From Pseudomonas psychrophila (lineage in GTDB: Bacteria > Pseudomonadota > Gammaproteobacteria > Pseudomonadales > Pseudomonadaceae): a stretch of DNA of 64,000 nucleotides. Below the pieces are notes generated by a model, which ran no database searches, was not told the DNA's origin, and saw only the letters and a program-made list of their open reading frames with translations. Positions 17,867 through 26,048 of the stretch are shown piece by piece. Position 1 is the first letter of the stretch; every line of letters starts with the position of its first letter. The stretch is taken from positions 496,001 through 560,000 of the forward strand of contig NZ_JYKZ01000002.1 in assembly GCF_001043005.1 (NCBI RefSeq), written 5' to 3'. The position numbers and the translations under genes are program-made.

Positions 17867-18981
17867 GTTTCAATCTCCTTGCGCGCAACCCGCATGTTCT
17901 GGGCAAAGGCCGGTGAACGAAGTTCGGCTGCACGGCTGACGGTGGAAGTGAGGTCCTGTGTGCTTGAGGCGACCGGAACGGCGCCCGGCTTAAATACCAG
18001 GTCATCAATAGGCCCGCTGCGCGAAGTAGCAGACGGCGCCCTCGGCGACACACCGGTCTGGCCAAGGTCGGCCAGAATCGAACGGGTGTAGTTGCGGGTT
18101 TCTTTGAATGGAATACGCTCGACCCACTGACTGACACTGATCGTGCCCTTGCGCGGGTCGCCATTGCTCTTGAGCCACTCATCCACACGCCCGGGCCCGG
18201 CGTTGTACGCCGCCACCGCCAGCGCCGTAGCGCCGTCATAGCGCTTGAGCAGTTTGTCCAGATACGCCGTACCCAATTGCTTGTTGTACTCGCCATCACG
18301 GGTCAGGCGCTGCTCGCTGTAGTGCAGGTTCAACTCCTGGGCCATTTCCCGGGCCGTTCCCGGCATCAGTTGCATCAAGCCACGGGCGCCCTTGGGCGAG
18401 ACCACCGCAACCCGCCCGCCCGACTCGTGCTGAATGACTTTTTCCACCAGCGCCACCAACCCGGCAGCCCCCTTGCCAAGGCTGTCGATACCGCGCTGCC
18501 AGGTGTTGACGATGGGTGCCAGCAAGCTGTCGACCCTCTGTGGTTTCGGGGCAGCAGACGGCAAATCATGGTGGGCTGCCCGCACATGGGTCAGCGCCTT
18601 GTTGGCTGCCAGCAGGCCAGCCGGTGCCACAGGCGCGCCACATTGCCCGCTCTGGGCCGGGGCCGCGGGGGATGTGGACGGCATGCCCGGAGACAGCTGC
18701 TTGACCAGCATGTCGGCAATCCCGGTTTTGCGATGGCCGGCCAGCTTTTCGGCCAGCGCTTCGTCGTGGAACTCACGCAAGGTGTCGCCCTGGCGGCTGC
18801 GCAATGGGCTGCCCTCGGACAACACATCGCCCGCCTTGCGCATTTGCTTGAGGATCTGCTGCAAGAACATGGCCTCGAACTGCTCCGCCACATTTTCAAG
18901 ACGTGCCTGGCGTGGGACGGCCACATCGGCAGAAGACTCCTGCCCCGATTTTCGGTGTTGCGAAATTTGGGTAATGCTCAT
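17863..18981 (-). CDS. flgJ: FlgJ with rod-cap domain fused to a GH23 lytic transglycosylase
   Basis: A 372-residue two-domain protein. Residues about 28-98 form the rod-binding domain (LENVAEQFEAMFLQQILKQM), which caps the growing rod in the periplasm. After a Pro/Ala-rich linker (100-145), residues about 165-310 are an SLT-type lytic transglycosylase: catalytic Glu186 in HESGGR, then SPKGARGLMQLMP (195-207) and AYNAGPG (258-264). This enzyme opens the peptidoglycan for the rod. Classical gammaproteobacterial FlgJ instead carries a GH73 glucosaminidase, so the domain is exchanged. It lies between flgI and flgK. Confidence 0.9.
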   Translation of the reverse strand: MSITQISQHRKSGQESSADVAVPRQARLENVAEQFEAMFLQQILKQMRKAGDVLSEGSPLRSRQGDTLREFHDEALAEKLAGHRKTGIADMLVKQLSPGMPSTSPAAPAQSGQCGAPVAPAGLLAANKALTHVRAAHHDLPSAAPKPQRVDSLLAPIVNTWQRGIDSLGKGAAGLVALVEKVIQHESGGRVAVVSPKGARGLMQLMPGTAREMAQELNLHYSEQRLTRDGEYNKQLGTAYLDKLLKRYDGATALAVAAYNAGPGRVDEWLKSNGDPRKGTISVSQWVERIPFKETRNYTRSILADLGQTGVSPRAPSATSRSGPIDDLVFKPGAVPVASSTQDLTSTVSRAAELRSPAFAQNMRVARKEIET

Positions 18982-18994
18982 GGTGAAAAGGGCC

Positions 18995-20098
18995 TTAAAT
19001 CACGATCAATTCAGCGTTCAGGGCACCGGCCTGTTCCAGTGCCTGCAATATGCTCATCACATCATCCGGCGTCGCCCCGAGGCTGTTCACCGTCTTGATG
19101 ATGCTGTCCAGGTCGGCACCGTCGGGCCAGGCGAACATGGGGTTGCGCTGCTGGCTGACATCAATGTCGGAGCGCGGGACAACGGCGGTCTGCCCGCCCG
19201 AAAACGCGCCCGGCTGGCTGACTTGCGGGGTTTCGCTGATGGTCACGGTCAAGGTGCCGTGAGCCACCGCCGCCGCCTTGACCCGCACCCCTTGCCCCAC
19301 CACCACGGTGCCGGTGCGGCTGTTGAACACCACCTTGGGCCGGGTTCTGCCTTCCTGCACGTCCAGGGATTCAAGGATGGCCATGTAGCTGACGCGCTGG
19401 CTGGTAGCAATCGGCGCCGTGACCGACACCTTGGTGCCATTCAGGGCCGTGGCGCTGCCGGCGCCAAAACGTGCGTTGACCGCTTCGGCAACCCGGCTGG
19501 CCGTCTGGAAGCTGGGTTTGCGCAGGTTGAGCATCACATCGCTGCGTTCGTTGAAATCGCTGGGGATCATCCGCTCGACCGTCGCCCCGTTAGGGATCAG
19601 GCCCGAGTTGGAGCTGTTGACCGACACACTGGAGCCACTGCGCCCCGAAGCCTTGACCCCGCCCACCACCACGGCGCCCTGGGCCAGTGCATAGACTTCG
19701 CCGTCCACCCCCATCAGCGGGGTCAGCAACAGTTGACCGCCGCGCAGGCTTTTCGCATCGCCCAGGGACGAGACCGTCACGTCCAGGGACTGCCCGGGAC
19801 TGTACGATGCCGGAATGCTCGCGGTGACGGTCACTGCGGCCACGTTTTTGAGCTTGGGATCGACATTGGGCGGCAGGTTGATGCCGAACTGCTTGATCAG
19901 GTTGGCCACTGACTGGTTGGTGAACTTGACCTGATTCTTGTCGCCGCTGCCGTCCAGCCCCACCACCAGGCCATAGCCAATCACCTGGTTGGAGCGGATC
20001 CCTTCAATATCCACCAGATCCATCAAGGGCGCCGTGTGTGCTGGCATGCCCAGCAACAGGGCCAGCGCCGCCAGCCCACTGTATAAAATGCTTCGCAT
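18995..20098 (-). CDS. flgI: Flagellar P-ring protein FlgI
   Basis: A 367-residue periplasmic protein with a signal peptide ([23 protein letters not shown] in two parts, cleaved near residue 22) and the family opening [30 protein letters not shown]. It forms the P ring in the peptidoglycan, and in known systems needs FlgA for assembly. ATG 20098 is chosen because it directly starts the signal peptide and has GTGGACAG upstream. A GTG 18 bp earlier overlaps the flgH stop. Confidence 0.92.
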   Translation of the reverse strand: MRSILYSGLAALALLLGMPAHTAPLMDLVDIEGIRSNQVIGYGLVVGLDGSGDKNQVKFTNQSVANLIKQFGINLPPNVDPKLKNVAAVTVTASIPASYSPGQSLDVTVSSLGDAKSLRGGQLLLTPLMGVDGEVYALAQGAVVVGGVKASGRSGSSVSVNSSNSGLIPNGATVERMIPSDFNERSDVMLNLRKPSFQTASRVAEAVNARFGAGSATALNGTKVSVTAPIATSQRVSYMAILESLDVQEGRTRPKVVFNSRTGTVVVGQGVRVKAAAVAHGTLTVTISETPQVSQPGAFSGGQTAVVPRSDIDVSQQRNPMFAWPDGADLDSIIKTVNSLGATPDDVMSILQALEQAGALNAELIVI

Positions 20099-20112
20099 AA
20101 AAAACTGTCCAC

Positions 20113-20775
20113 TCACATCGGAAACAAGGGGCTGGCAAAGAAGCGCGTCAGCCAGCCTGCCGAGTTGCTGTCGTTCAGCACGCCTCGCCCGGCATAGGAG
20201 ATACGGGCGTTGGCCACACTTTGGGACGACACCTGGTTGTAGCGGTTGATATCGTCCATGCGCACCAGTCCGGCCAGACGGATGAATTCGTCGCCCTGAT
20301 TGAGGCGCAGCGCCTTCTCGCCCTTGACCAGCAAGGTGCCGTTGGGCAGCACCTTGTGCACCGTTACCGCAATCGAGCCTCGCAGGGTGTTCTGCTGCGA
20401 ACTGTTGGAGGAACCGGAAAAGTCACGCCCCGCACCCAGCTTGGTTTCCAGGTTGGGATAGGCCTTGCCCAGAATGGTCGGCACATCAATGCCCACGCCG
20501 GATTTTTTGCCAAAGCTGGTGCCGGCACTTTTGCTCGACTGGGTCGACTCATCGAGCACGATGGTCAGAATATCCCCCACCCGTACCGCACGTTTGTCCT
20601 GGTACAGCGAGCCGCCGAAACCCGAACGGTACAGCCCGCCACTGCTGGTCGGTGGAACGCTGTAATCCAGCGGCGGCGGTTCAAAAGCACTGGAATCCTC
20701 GTCAGGCAGGATTTCGTTGAAGCTCTGGCAACCGCCGAGCACCAACAGCAGAGAGAACAGGATGAAAATACGCAT
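20113..20775 (-). CDS. flgH: Flagellar L-ring lipoprotein FlgH
   Basis: A 220-residue lipoprotein. The lipobox LVLGGC puts the acylated Cys at residue 16. The C-terminal two thirds is the FlgH domain, with [19 protein letters not shown] and the late [21 protein letters not shown]. It forms the L ring in the outer membrane around the rod. It lies 8 bp after flgG. Confidence 0.93.
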   Translation of the reverse strand: MRIFILFSLLLVLGGCQSFNEILPDEDSSAFEPPPLDYSVPPTSSGGLYRSGFGGSLYQDKRAVRVGDILTIVLDESTQSSKSAGTSFGKKSGVGIDVPTILGKAYPNLETKLGAGRDFSGSSNSSQQNTLRGSIAVTVHKVLPNGTLLVKGEKALRLNQGDEFIRLAGLVRMDDINRYNQVSSQSVANARISYAGRGVLNDSNSAGWLTRFFASPLFPM

Positions 20776-20783
20776 AATCCTGC

Positions 20784-21569
20784 TCAGACGGTCTGGTTGA
20801 GGAACTGCAACATACCGGACGAGGCGTCCAGTACCTTGGCATTGGCTTCATAGGCACGCTGGATGGCCATCATCGAGACCATGGCTTCCACCACTTCGAC
20901 GTTGGACCCTTCCAATTGGCCCTGCTTGAGCACACCCAGGCCGTCCTGACCGGCAACACCTTCAACCGGCACACCGCTGGCGACGGTTTCCTGATACAGA
21001 TTGCCGCCCAGGGCCTGCAAGCCTGACGGGTTGGCAAAGTTGACCAGGGTGATCTGCCCCAGCTGCACCGGCTCGGTGCCGCCCGGCAATACCGCTGTGA
21101 CAATACCGTCGGTGCCCACCATAAAGTTCTTGTGCCCTACGGGCAGTTGGATCGCCGGGGTCAGAGGCAAGCCCTGGGTGTTGACCAGCATGCCTTCGGC
21201 ATTGAGCTGCAATTGCCCGCTTTCGGTGTAGTACGTCTCACCGTTGGGGCCTTCTATCTGGAAGAAGCCCGGCCCACTGATGGCAAGGTCCATCGGCTGG
21301 CCGGTGGTCTGGATATTGCCTTCGGTGAAGACTTTTTGCGTGCCCACCACCCGCACGCCGCTGCCCAGTTGAATGCCAGAAGGCACGGTATTGACTTCAT
21401 CGGCCTGGGCGCCGGGCGGGACTTCGATGCTGTAGAACAAATCCTCGAACACCACGCGGTCGCTTTTGAAACCCACGGTGTTGACGTTGGCCAGGTTGTT
21501 GGCCACGGTGGCCATCGCCTTGTCTTGCGCGGCGAGGCCGGTCTTGCTGATCCAGAGTGCGGAGCTCAT
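20784..21569 (-). CDS. flgG: Flagellar distal rod protein FlgG
   Basis: A 261-residue axial protein. The N-terminus MSSALWISKTGLAAQDKAMA with NNLANVNTVGFKSDR is the rod/hook motif. The C-terminus GSNVEVVEAMVSMMAIQRAYEANAKV is the conserved FlgG tail. It builds the distal rod. Length equals E. coli FlgG (260). It lies 20 bp after flgF. Confidence 0.94.
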   Translation of the reverse strand: MSSALWISKTGLAAQDKAMATVANNLANVNTVGFKSDRVVFEDLFYSIEVPPGAQADEVNTVPSGIQLGSGVRVVGTQKVFTEGNIQTTGQPMDLAISGPGFFQIEGPNGETYYTESGQLQLNAEGMLVNTQGLPLTPAIQLPVGHKNFMVGTDGIVTAVLPGGTEPVQLGQITLVNFANPSGLQALGGNLYQETVASGVPVEGVAGQDGLGVLKQGQLEGSNVEVVEAMVSMMAIQRAYEANAKVLDASSGMLQFLNQTV

Positions 21570-21589
21570 GTGTTAATTCCTGTCGGCCA

Positions 21590-22318
21590 TCAATTGGCGC
21601 GAATCAAGCTGTTACCCGCCGTGGACAAATCCTCGGCGGCTTTCATCATCTTTACCTGGGTCTCGAACAACCGGCTCAGGCTCATGGTGCCCACCAGTTC
21701 ATCAATGGCCGAGACGTTGCTGGCCTCCAGAAAACCCGAAGCCAGTTGCACGTTCTCGTCGGTGGCTGCAGGCATGCCATCGCGGGTTACCAGCAGCCCG
21801 GCGTTGTCCTTGCTCAGTTGGGCCGCGGGCACATCCACCAGCTTGATCTGGTCGACTTCGACCATCTGCGGCTCACCCCGGGGCAACACGGAAATACGTC
21901 CGTCGTTGGCAATGCGGATGGAGTCGAACTGGGGCAGCACGATCGGCCCGCCCTCGCCCAGTACCGCACGGCCATTGATGGTCAGTTGCATGTCGGCGTC
22001 CACCTGCAAGCTGCCGTGACGGGTATAGGCTTCGCCGTCCTGCCCCTGTACCGCGATCAGGCCCGGGCCCTTGATCGCAAAATCCATGTCCCGGCCGGTG
22101 GCCATGAGCGCGCCAGCTGCCAGGTTCACGCCATTGCTCTGGGCCATTGCCAGATGGCGGCTGTCGTAGCCATAACCTTGCACCGGCACACTGACGGACT
22201 GTTCCAGATCACTGCGAAAGCCCGGGGTGTTGACGTTGGCCAGGTTATTGGAGCGCACGGCCAGGGCAGTCATCGTGCGGCTGGCGGCGGTCATTGCCGT
22301 GTATCCCAAACGATCCAT
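21590..22318 (-). CDS. flgF: Flagellar proximal rod protein FlgF
   Basis: A 242-residue rod protein. The N-terminal motif is TMTALAVRSNNLANVNTPGF and the C-terminal motif GFLEASNVSAIDELVGTMSLSRLFETQ. It is close in length to E. coli FlgF (251). It forms part of the proximal rod with FlgB and FlgC. It lies 9 bp after flgE. Confidence 0.93.
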   Translation of the reverse strand: MDRLGYTAMTAASRTMTALAVRSNNLANVNTPGFRSDLEQSVSVPVQGYGYDSRHLAMAQSNGVNLAAGALMATGRDMDFAIKGPGLIAVQGQDGEAYTRHGSLQVDADMQLTINGRAVLGEGGPIVLPQFDSIRIANDGRISVLPRGEPQMVEVDQIKLVDVPAAQLSKDNAGLLVTRDGMPAATDENVQLASGFLEASNVSAIDELVGTMSLSRLFETQVKMMKAAEDLSTAGNSLIRAN

Positions 22319-22327
22319 GGGTCAGCC

Positions 22328-23515
22328 TCAAATGGAGTTGAAGAGCACTTGGGTCAGCTCTTTGTTGGTCGACAACACCTTGCTGTTGGCCTGGTAGTTA
22401 CGCTGGCCTTCCATCAGGCCGACCAGTTGCTGGGTCATGTCGACGTTGGAGTTCTCCAGCGCCCCCGCCGTCAGGTCGCCAAACAGGCCGGTGCCCGGGG
22501 TGCCTATCAACGGGTTGCCCGACTCGCCCGTGGCGCTCCAGCGCGTGGCGTTTTCGTTTTTCAGGCCGTTGGGGTTGATGAAGTTGGCCAACACCACCTG
22601 GCCTTGCAGCATCCGCTCACCGTTGCTGTAGGTGGCATAGACCTTGCCATCCTTCTCTACGGTGACACCGGTGTTTTCACCTGCGGGATAACCGTTCGGA
22701 TTGTTGGTGGCCACCACGAAATCCGAGGCACTCTGGGTGCTGCGGGTGTAGTCGATATTGATGTTCATGGCATCCACGCCCGGCAGCGCGAAGTTGATAT
22801 TGACCGGCCCCACCGGGGTGCTCAGTTGGCCCCTGGTATCGAAGGTCATCGGCTCGGGGCCGCCCACCTCAGTGTTGCCAACGTAGTAATGGGCCTCCCA
22901 GGTGTTGTCCCCGGTCTTGACGAAATACTGCGTCAGCGAATGCTGTTTGCCCTGGGAGTCGTACACCGGCGTGGTTTGAGTGCTGGTGTAGCTGTTGAGG
23001 TTGGTCGGGTCGAACGGCGTGACTGTGACCACGTCCTTGTTGGCGTCCAGATTGACGGCAAAATCGATTTTGTCCGTGGCCTTGGCCCCCAGATTGCCGT
23101 TTTGCAGGCGCAGATCGCCCACCACACCGACCTGCAGATTGCCCGCAGCATCGACTGGGTAGCCTTGCAAAAATTGCCCGCTGGCATCCACCAGATAGTT
23201 GTCGCGGTCTTTGCCAAAGGCACCGGCGCGGGTGTAGTTGATATCACCGCTTGAGCTGCGGGTTACGAAAAAACCGCTTTCGGAGATCGCCAGGTTCAAG
23301 TTGTTGCCTGTCGCAAAGTGCGAGCCGCCCAGGCCCATGCTTTGGGTCTGGCCCAGTACCCCGACGCCCATCGCCTGGGTGCCGGAGTACAGGCTGCCAA
23401 ACTCGGTACGCGATGACTTGAAGCCCACGGTGCCGGAGTTGGCAATGTTGTTACTGATGCTGTTGAGTTGCTGGGACACGGCATTGAGGCCGGTCAGGGC
23501 AATATTGAAACTCAT
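22328..23515 (-). CDS. flgE: Flagellar hook protein FlgE
   Basis: A 395-residue protein, close to E. coli FlgE (402). The N-terminus MSFNIALTGLNAVSQQLNSI followed by NNIANSGTVGFKSSR and the C-terminus ENSNVDMTQQLVGLMEGQRNYQ are the axial helices, with hook domains D1 and D2 between. It polymerises into the hook under the FlgD cap. Its start overlaps the flgD stop by 4 bp. Confidence 0.94.
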   Translation of the reverse strand: MSFNIALTGLNAVSQQLNSISNNIANSGTVGFKSSRTEFGSLYSGTQAMGVGVLGQTQSMGLGGSHFATGNNLNLAISESGFFVTRSSSGDINYTRAGAFGKDRDNYLVDASGQFLQGYPVDAAGNLQVGVVGDLRLQNGNLGAKATDKIDFAVNLDANKDVVTVTPFDPTNLNSYTSTQTTPVYDSQGKQHSLTQYFVKTGDNTWEAHYYVGNTEVGGPEPMTFDTRGQLSTPVGPVNINFALPGVDAMNINIDYTRSTQSASDFVVATNNPNGYPAGENTGVTVEKDGKVYATYSNGERMLQGQVVLANFINPNGLKNENATRWSATGESGNPLIGTPGTGLFGDLTAGALENSNVDMTQQLVGLMEGQRNYQANSKVLSTNKELTQVLFNSI

Positions 23516-24237
23516 GAACGTTGGCCTTGTGCAAATTGACTGAGAGAGCGCTGAAACGGGTTGGAACCACTGCGTGGCAGGAAGCTGGTTAACGGCGTGG
23601 GTTCACTGAACTCGGTGATCTTGTAGAACGGCACATCCCCCACGCCCTCAATGGCGAGCACCGGCCCGTCACCGCCCAGGCGCACGCTGCTGACCTTGCC
23701 CTTGACTTCAACCCTCAGGCTTTCACCGCTGCTGGATTTGACCTCGATATCGTATTTGCCCGGTTTGAGCCCCAGCGCCTGCGGATCGATTTCAAAACCG
23801 ACACGGCCAGGCTCACTGGGTGGCAGTGGAATTTCGGTCTTCACGCCGTTGGCATCGGTGAGCACTACCACCAGATCCGAAGCGCTGTGCTCCAGTTCCA
23901 CCTCACCCTGGATCGGTTTGTCGGTGATGTTCAGTTCATCAACCGCCACCTTGACCACCTGCCCCACCAGCGTGGAGGCGCTCAGGTACTGCAGGTTTTC
24001 CAGTAGCACCATGTTGTTTTCAGTCAGTGCCGACATTTTTTCCAGGCTTTGTACCTGGGACATGGTGGCGAACTGGCTAAGGAACTCGCTGCTGTCCACC
24101 GGTTTGGTGGGGTCCTGGTTCTTGATTTGCGCAACCATCAACTGAATGAAGGTGTTCTGCATTTCGGCACCGTTGGATTTGGGGCCTTGTTGACCGCCAC
24201 CCCCCGGGGTGACGTTGTCATTGTTGACTGTACTCAT
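23512..24237 (-). CDS. flgD: Flagellar hook cap FlgD
   Basis: A 241-residue protein. The conserved N-terminal FlgD segment is FIQLMVAQIKNQDPTKPVDS then FLSQFATMSQVQSLEKM (residues about 30-68), followed by the Ig-like FlgD repeat (about 100-190). It caps the growing hook and guides FlgE assembly. Its start overlaps flgC by one base, so it is coupled in the flgBCDE run. Confidence 0.93.
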   Translation of the reverse strand: MSTVNNDNVTPGGGGQQGPKSNGAEMQNTFIQLMVAQIKNQDPTKPVDSSEFLSQFATMSQVQSLEKMSALTENNMVLLENLQYLSASTLVGQVVKVAVDELNITDKPIQGEVELEHSASDLVVVLTDANGVKTEIPLPPSEPGRVGFEIDPQALGLKPGKYDIEVKSSSGESLRVEVKGKVSSVRLGGDGPVLAIEGVGDVPFYKITEFSEPTPLTSFLPRSGSNPFQRSLSQFAQGQRS

Positions 24238-24665
24238 CAGGCTTCTCCCAATTTCAGCAGGCCTTGCTGCATGCTCTTGATACGGTTGAGCACTTCCACC
24301 CCGGTTTCAAAACTGCGAGTGGCGGACATCATGTCGGTCATTTCTTCGATTTCGCTGATGTCCGGGTAGTACACATTGCCGGCGCGATCAGCCAGGGGAT
24401 GGTCGGGTTCGTGACGCGTTTTCGCTTCGCGCCCCGCCGTCACCACATCCATGACCTGCACGTGGGCGCCGCCCATGCCGACGCCTCGGCTCAACTCGTT
24501 GTTTTCGTAAACTGCGGCGAATACCGGCTTGCGAGCCTGATAAACATCCTTGGCGGCGCCTGCGGCGGAATCCACGTTGGCCAGGTTGCTGGCCACGGTG
24601 TTCAGGCGCACGGTCTGGGCATTCATCGCAGAGCCGGCAATCTGGTAAATGGAGTCAAAAGCCAT
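24237..24665 (-). CDS. flgC: Flagellar proximal rod protein FlgC
   Basis: A 142-residue protein, close to E. coli FlgC (134). The rod motif AQTVRLNTVASNLANVDS near residues 16-33 and the C-terminal MMSATRSFETGVEVLNRIKSM are diagnostic. It lies 5 bp after flgB. Part of the proximal rod. Confidence 0.93.
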   Translation of the reverse strand: MAFDSIYQIAGSAMNAQTVRLNTVASNLANVDSAAGAAKDVYQARKPVFAAVYENNELSRGVGMGGAHVQVMDVVTAGREAKTRHEPDHPLADRAGNVYYPDISEIEEMTDMMSATRSFETGVEVLNRIKSMQQGLLKLGEA

Positions 24666-24670
24666 AGTGT

Positions 24671-25021
24671 TCAGCGTCCTTCGATGGCCTGTTTGAGGCC
24701 TCGAAATTTCATGTTGAGAAAGGTCAGGCTGGTCTGGTAGTCCGACGTGCTTTTGGCGAAGGCGGCCTGCTCCACACTCAACTCCACGGTGTTGCCGTCT
24801 TGTGCTGACTGCGCCGGTACGCGGTATTGCAGGCGGGCCTGCGTGCTCAGACCGGAAGATGACGCGTTGCGGCCCATTTCTGCGGCGAAGTCCAGATCCC
24901 GGGCCTTGAACCCCGGGGTGTCTTCGTTGGCCAGGTTGGCGGCCAGAATTTCGGTGCGTTTCATATGCAGCCCGAGCGCACGCGTATGCACACCGAGCGC
25001 GTCATCTATCCTTATACTCAT
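24671..25021 (-). CDS. flgB: Flagellar proximal rod protein FlgB
   Basis: A 116-residue rod protein, first in the flgB-to-lafW operon. HMKRTEILAANLANEDTPGFKAR near residues 19-41 is the rod motif (two parts around LAANLANEDTPGF). The ATG at 25021 (MSIRIDD) is preferred over one 12 bp upstream because AGG is close by and the family starts near this point, but the choice is not secure. A sigma-54 promoter lies about 50 bp upstream. Confidence 0.92.
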   Translation of the reverse strand: MSIRIDDALGVHTRALGLHMKRTEILAANLANEDTPGFKARDLDFAAEMGRNASSSGLSTQARLQYRVPAQSAQDGNTVELSVEQAAFAKSTSDYQTSLTFLNMKFRGLKQAIEGR

Positions 25022-25071
25022 TGCCTGTACCATTGATTGAAGTTGAGGTCATGCCTCTTGCCCGCAGGTAA

Positions 25072-25089
25072 TTGCAGGAAGCGTGCCCA
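25072..25089 (-). promoter_or_regulatory. Sigma-54 promoter for the flgB operon
   Basis: On the minus strand TGGGCACGCTTCCTGCAA carries the GG and GC dinucleotides exactly 10 bases apart and matches TGGCACG-N4-TTGCA at nearly every position. It lies about 51 bp upstream of the preferred flgB start, in the flgB/flgA divergent region. The cluster encodes its own sigma-54 activator (lafK-like), the expected partner. Confidence 0.75.
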
Positions 25090-25193
25090 CTTCAAAAAAC
25101 AGGTTTAACTTGCTGATTTAAAAGAAATTAAATGAATACACGAAGAGTGTTAGCGGCCGCTTTGCTTCCGCTTCAGGCATCTAAGGGAGCACC

Positions 25194-25209
25194 AGGAGGA
25201 AGGCGCATT
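25194..25209 (+). promoter_or_regulatory. Strong flgA Shine-Dalgarno facing an ATT codon
   Basis: AGGAGGA at 25194-25200 is a near-perfect ribosome-binding site. Six bases later comes ATT (25207-25209), in frame with a textbook signal peptide (SSCAPIGALLLLACSAAVADE). The in-frame ATG at 25132 has no recognisable Shine-Dalgarno. Either flgA uses the rare ATT start or its ATG has mutated. Confidence 0.6.
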
Positions 25210-25935
25210 TCCTCTTGCGCGCCCATCGGCGCTCTACTGTTGCTGGCCTGCTCCGCGGCGGTGGCCGACGAGGCCCTTGACCGGCAAATCGATCAAGCCG
25301 TGGGGCAGTACTTCACCCTGCAGCTGATAGACAAAACCGCAGACCAGGGCTGGCAAGCGTCGCGCTTGACCCACAAGGTCTTTGCCCTGCCTGAAGGGGC
25401 GCCCACCGCCCCCTGCGAGCAGCCACTACAGATAGACAGCAGCGGGCATGACTGGCGGGGCTAAGGCCGCGTGCGCCTGACCCTCACGTGCGCTGCACCC
25501 CAGTGGTCGGTTGACGTCACCAGCCAGGCCACGGTGTTTATCCGGGCGGTGGCCGCCGCGCAGATCATTGAGCGCGGGCAACTCATCACCCAGGCCATGC
25601 TCGGGTACCAGGAAGTACCGGTGACCCGCCAGAGCACCGGGCTCTTCAACAAGGTGGATGAGGTGGTCGGCCTGAGCGCCAAGCGACGCACCCGCAGCCA
25701 GCAAGTGCTGACCCGGGACATGCTGGTTGCGCCCTGGCTGGTCCGCCGTGGCGAACGCGTGACGGTACTTGCCAACCACGGTGACATTCATGCCAGCACC
25801 CAGGGTGAGGCCCAGCAGGACGGACGCCTGGGCATGGTGATCAGGGTCAAGAACACCGCCAGCGGTAAAATCATCGAGGCCAAGGTGATCGGCAGCGGCA
25901 AGGTCAGCAGCACCTTTGAGCCGCCTGGAAAATAA
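25207..25935 (+). pseudogene. flgA: flgA, P-ring assembly chaperone, broken by an in-frame TAA
   Basis: The frame encodes a signal peptide, a first half ending GHDWRG, then TAA at 25462-25464, then continues in the same frame (GRVRLTLTCAAPQWSVDV) through the SAF and C-terminal domains to 25935. Intact FlgA would be 242 residues, a normal size, with the family's paired cysteines on either side of the stop. FlgA is the periplasmic chaperone that helps FlgI form the P ring. The part after the stop could start at a GTG at 25471 but would lack a signal peptide. The ATT at the best ribosome-binding site is a second possible lesion; an upstream ATG at 25132 would extend the leader by 25 residues. 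The conserved downstream half suggests a recent change or a base-calling error. Confidence 0.75.
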
Positions 25936-25948
25936 TTTGCCAAGGGAT

Positions 25949-25977
25949 TTAAGTGCGTCGAATCATCGGTCGCCTTT
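25949..25977 (+). promoter_or_regulatory. Candidate late-class promoter element upstream of flagellin
   Basis: TTAAG (25949-25953), a 14-base spacer and GGTCGCCTTT (25968-25977) lie 71 bp before the flagellin ATG. The same two blocks with a 13-base spacer precede flgM on the other strand. TTAAG resembles a sigma-28 -35 box; the second block is a poor match to GCCGATAA, so the promoter call is weak while the shared sequence is plain. Confidence 0.35.
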
Positions 25978-26048
25978 TGAGTGTCAGCGGGCAGAACAAG
26001 CTGCACCGCCACAATTTCAACACTCAATGCTCACCAGGAATTTCGATC

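Noticed and set aside
15791..18091. A 766-codon open frame on the plus strand opposite flgL, flgK and flgJ
   Set aside because: It is antisense to three well-supported genes and shows no domain; high third-position GC makes such shadow frames common. The same holds for long frames opposite flgE/flgF (21557-23254) and pepN (60961-63108).
25471..25935. Separate gene starting at GTG 25471
   Set aside because: It is the same frame as the first half of flgA and encodes the FlgA C-terminal domains without a signal peptide, so it is the remainder of one broken gene.
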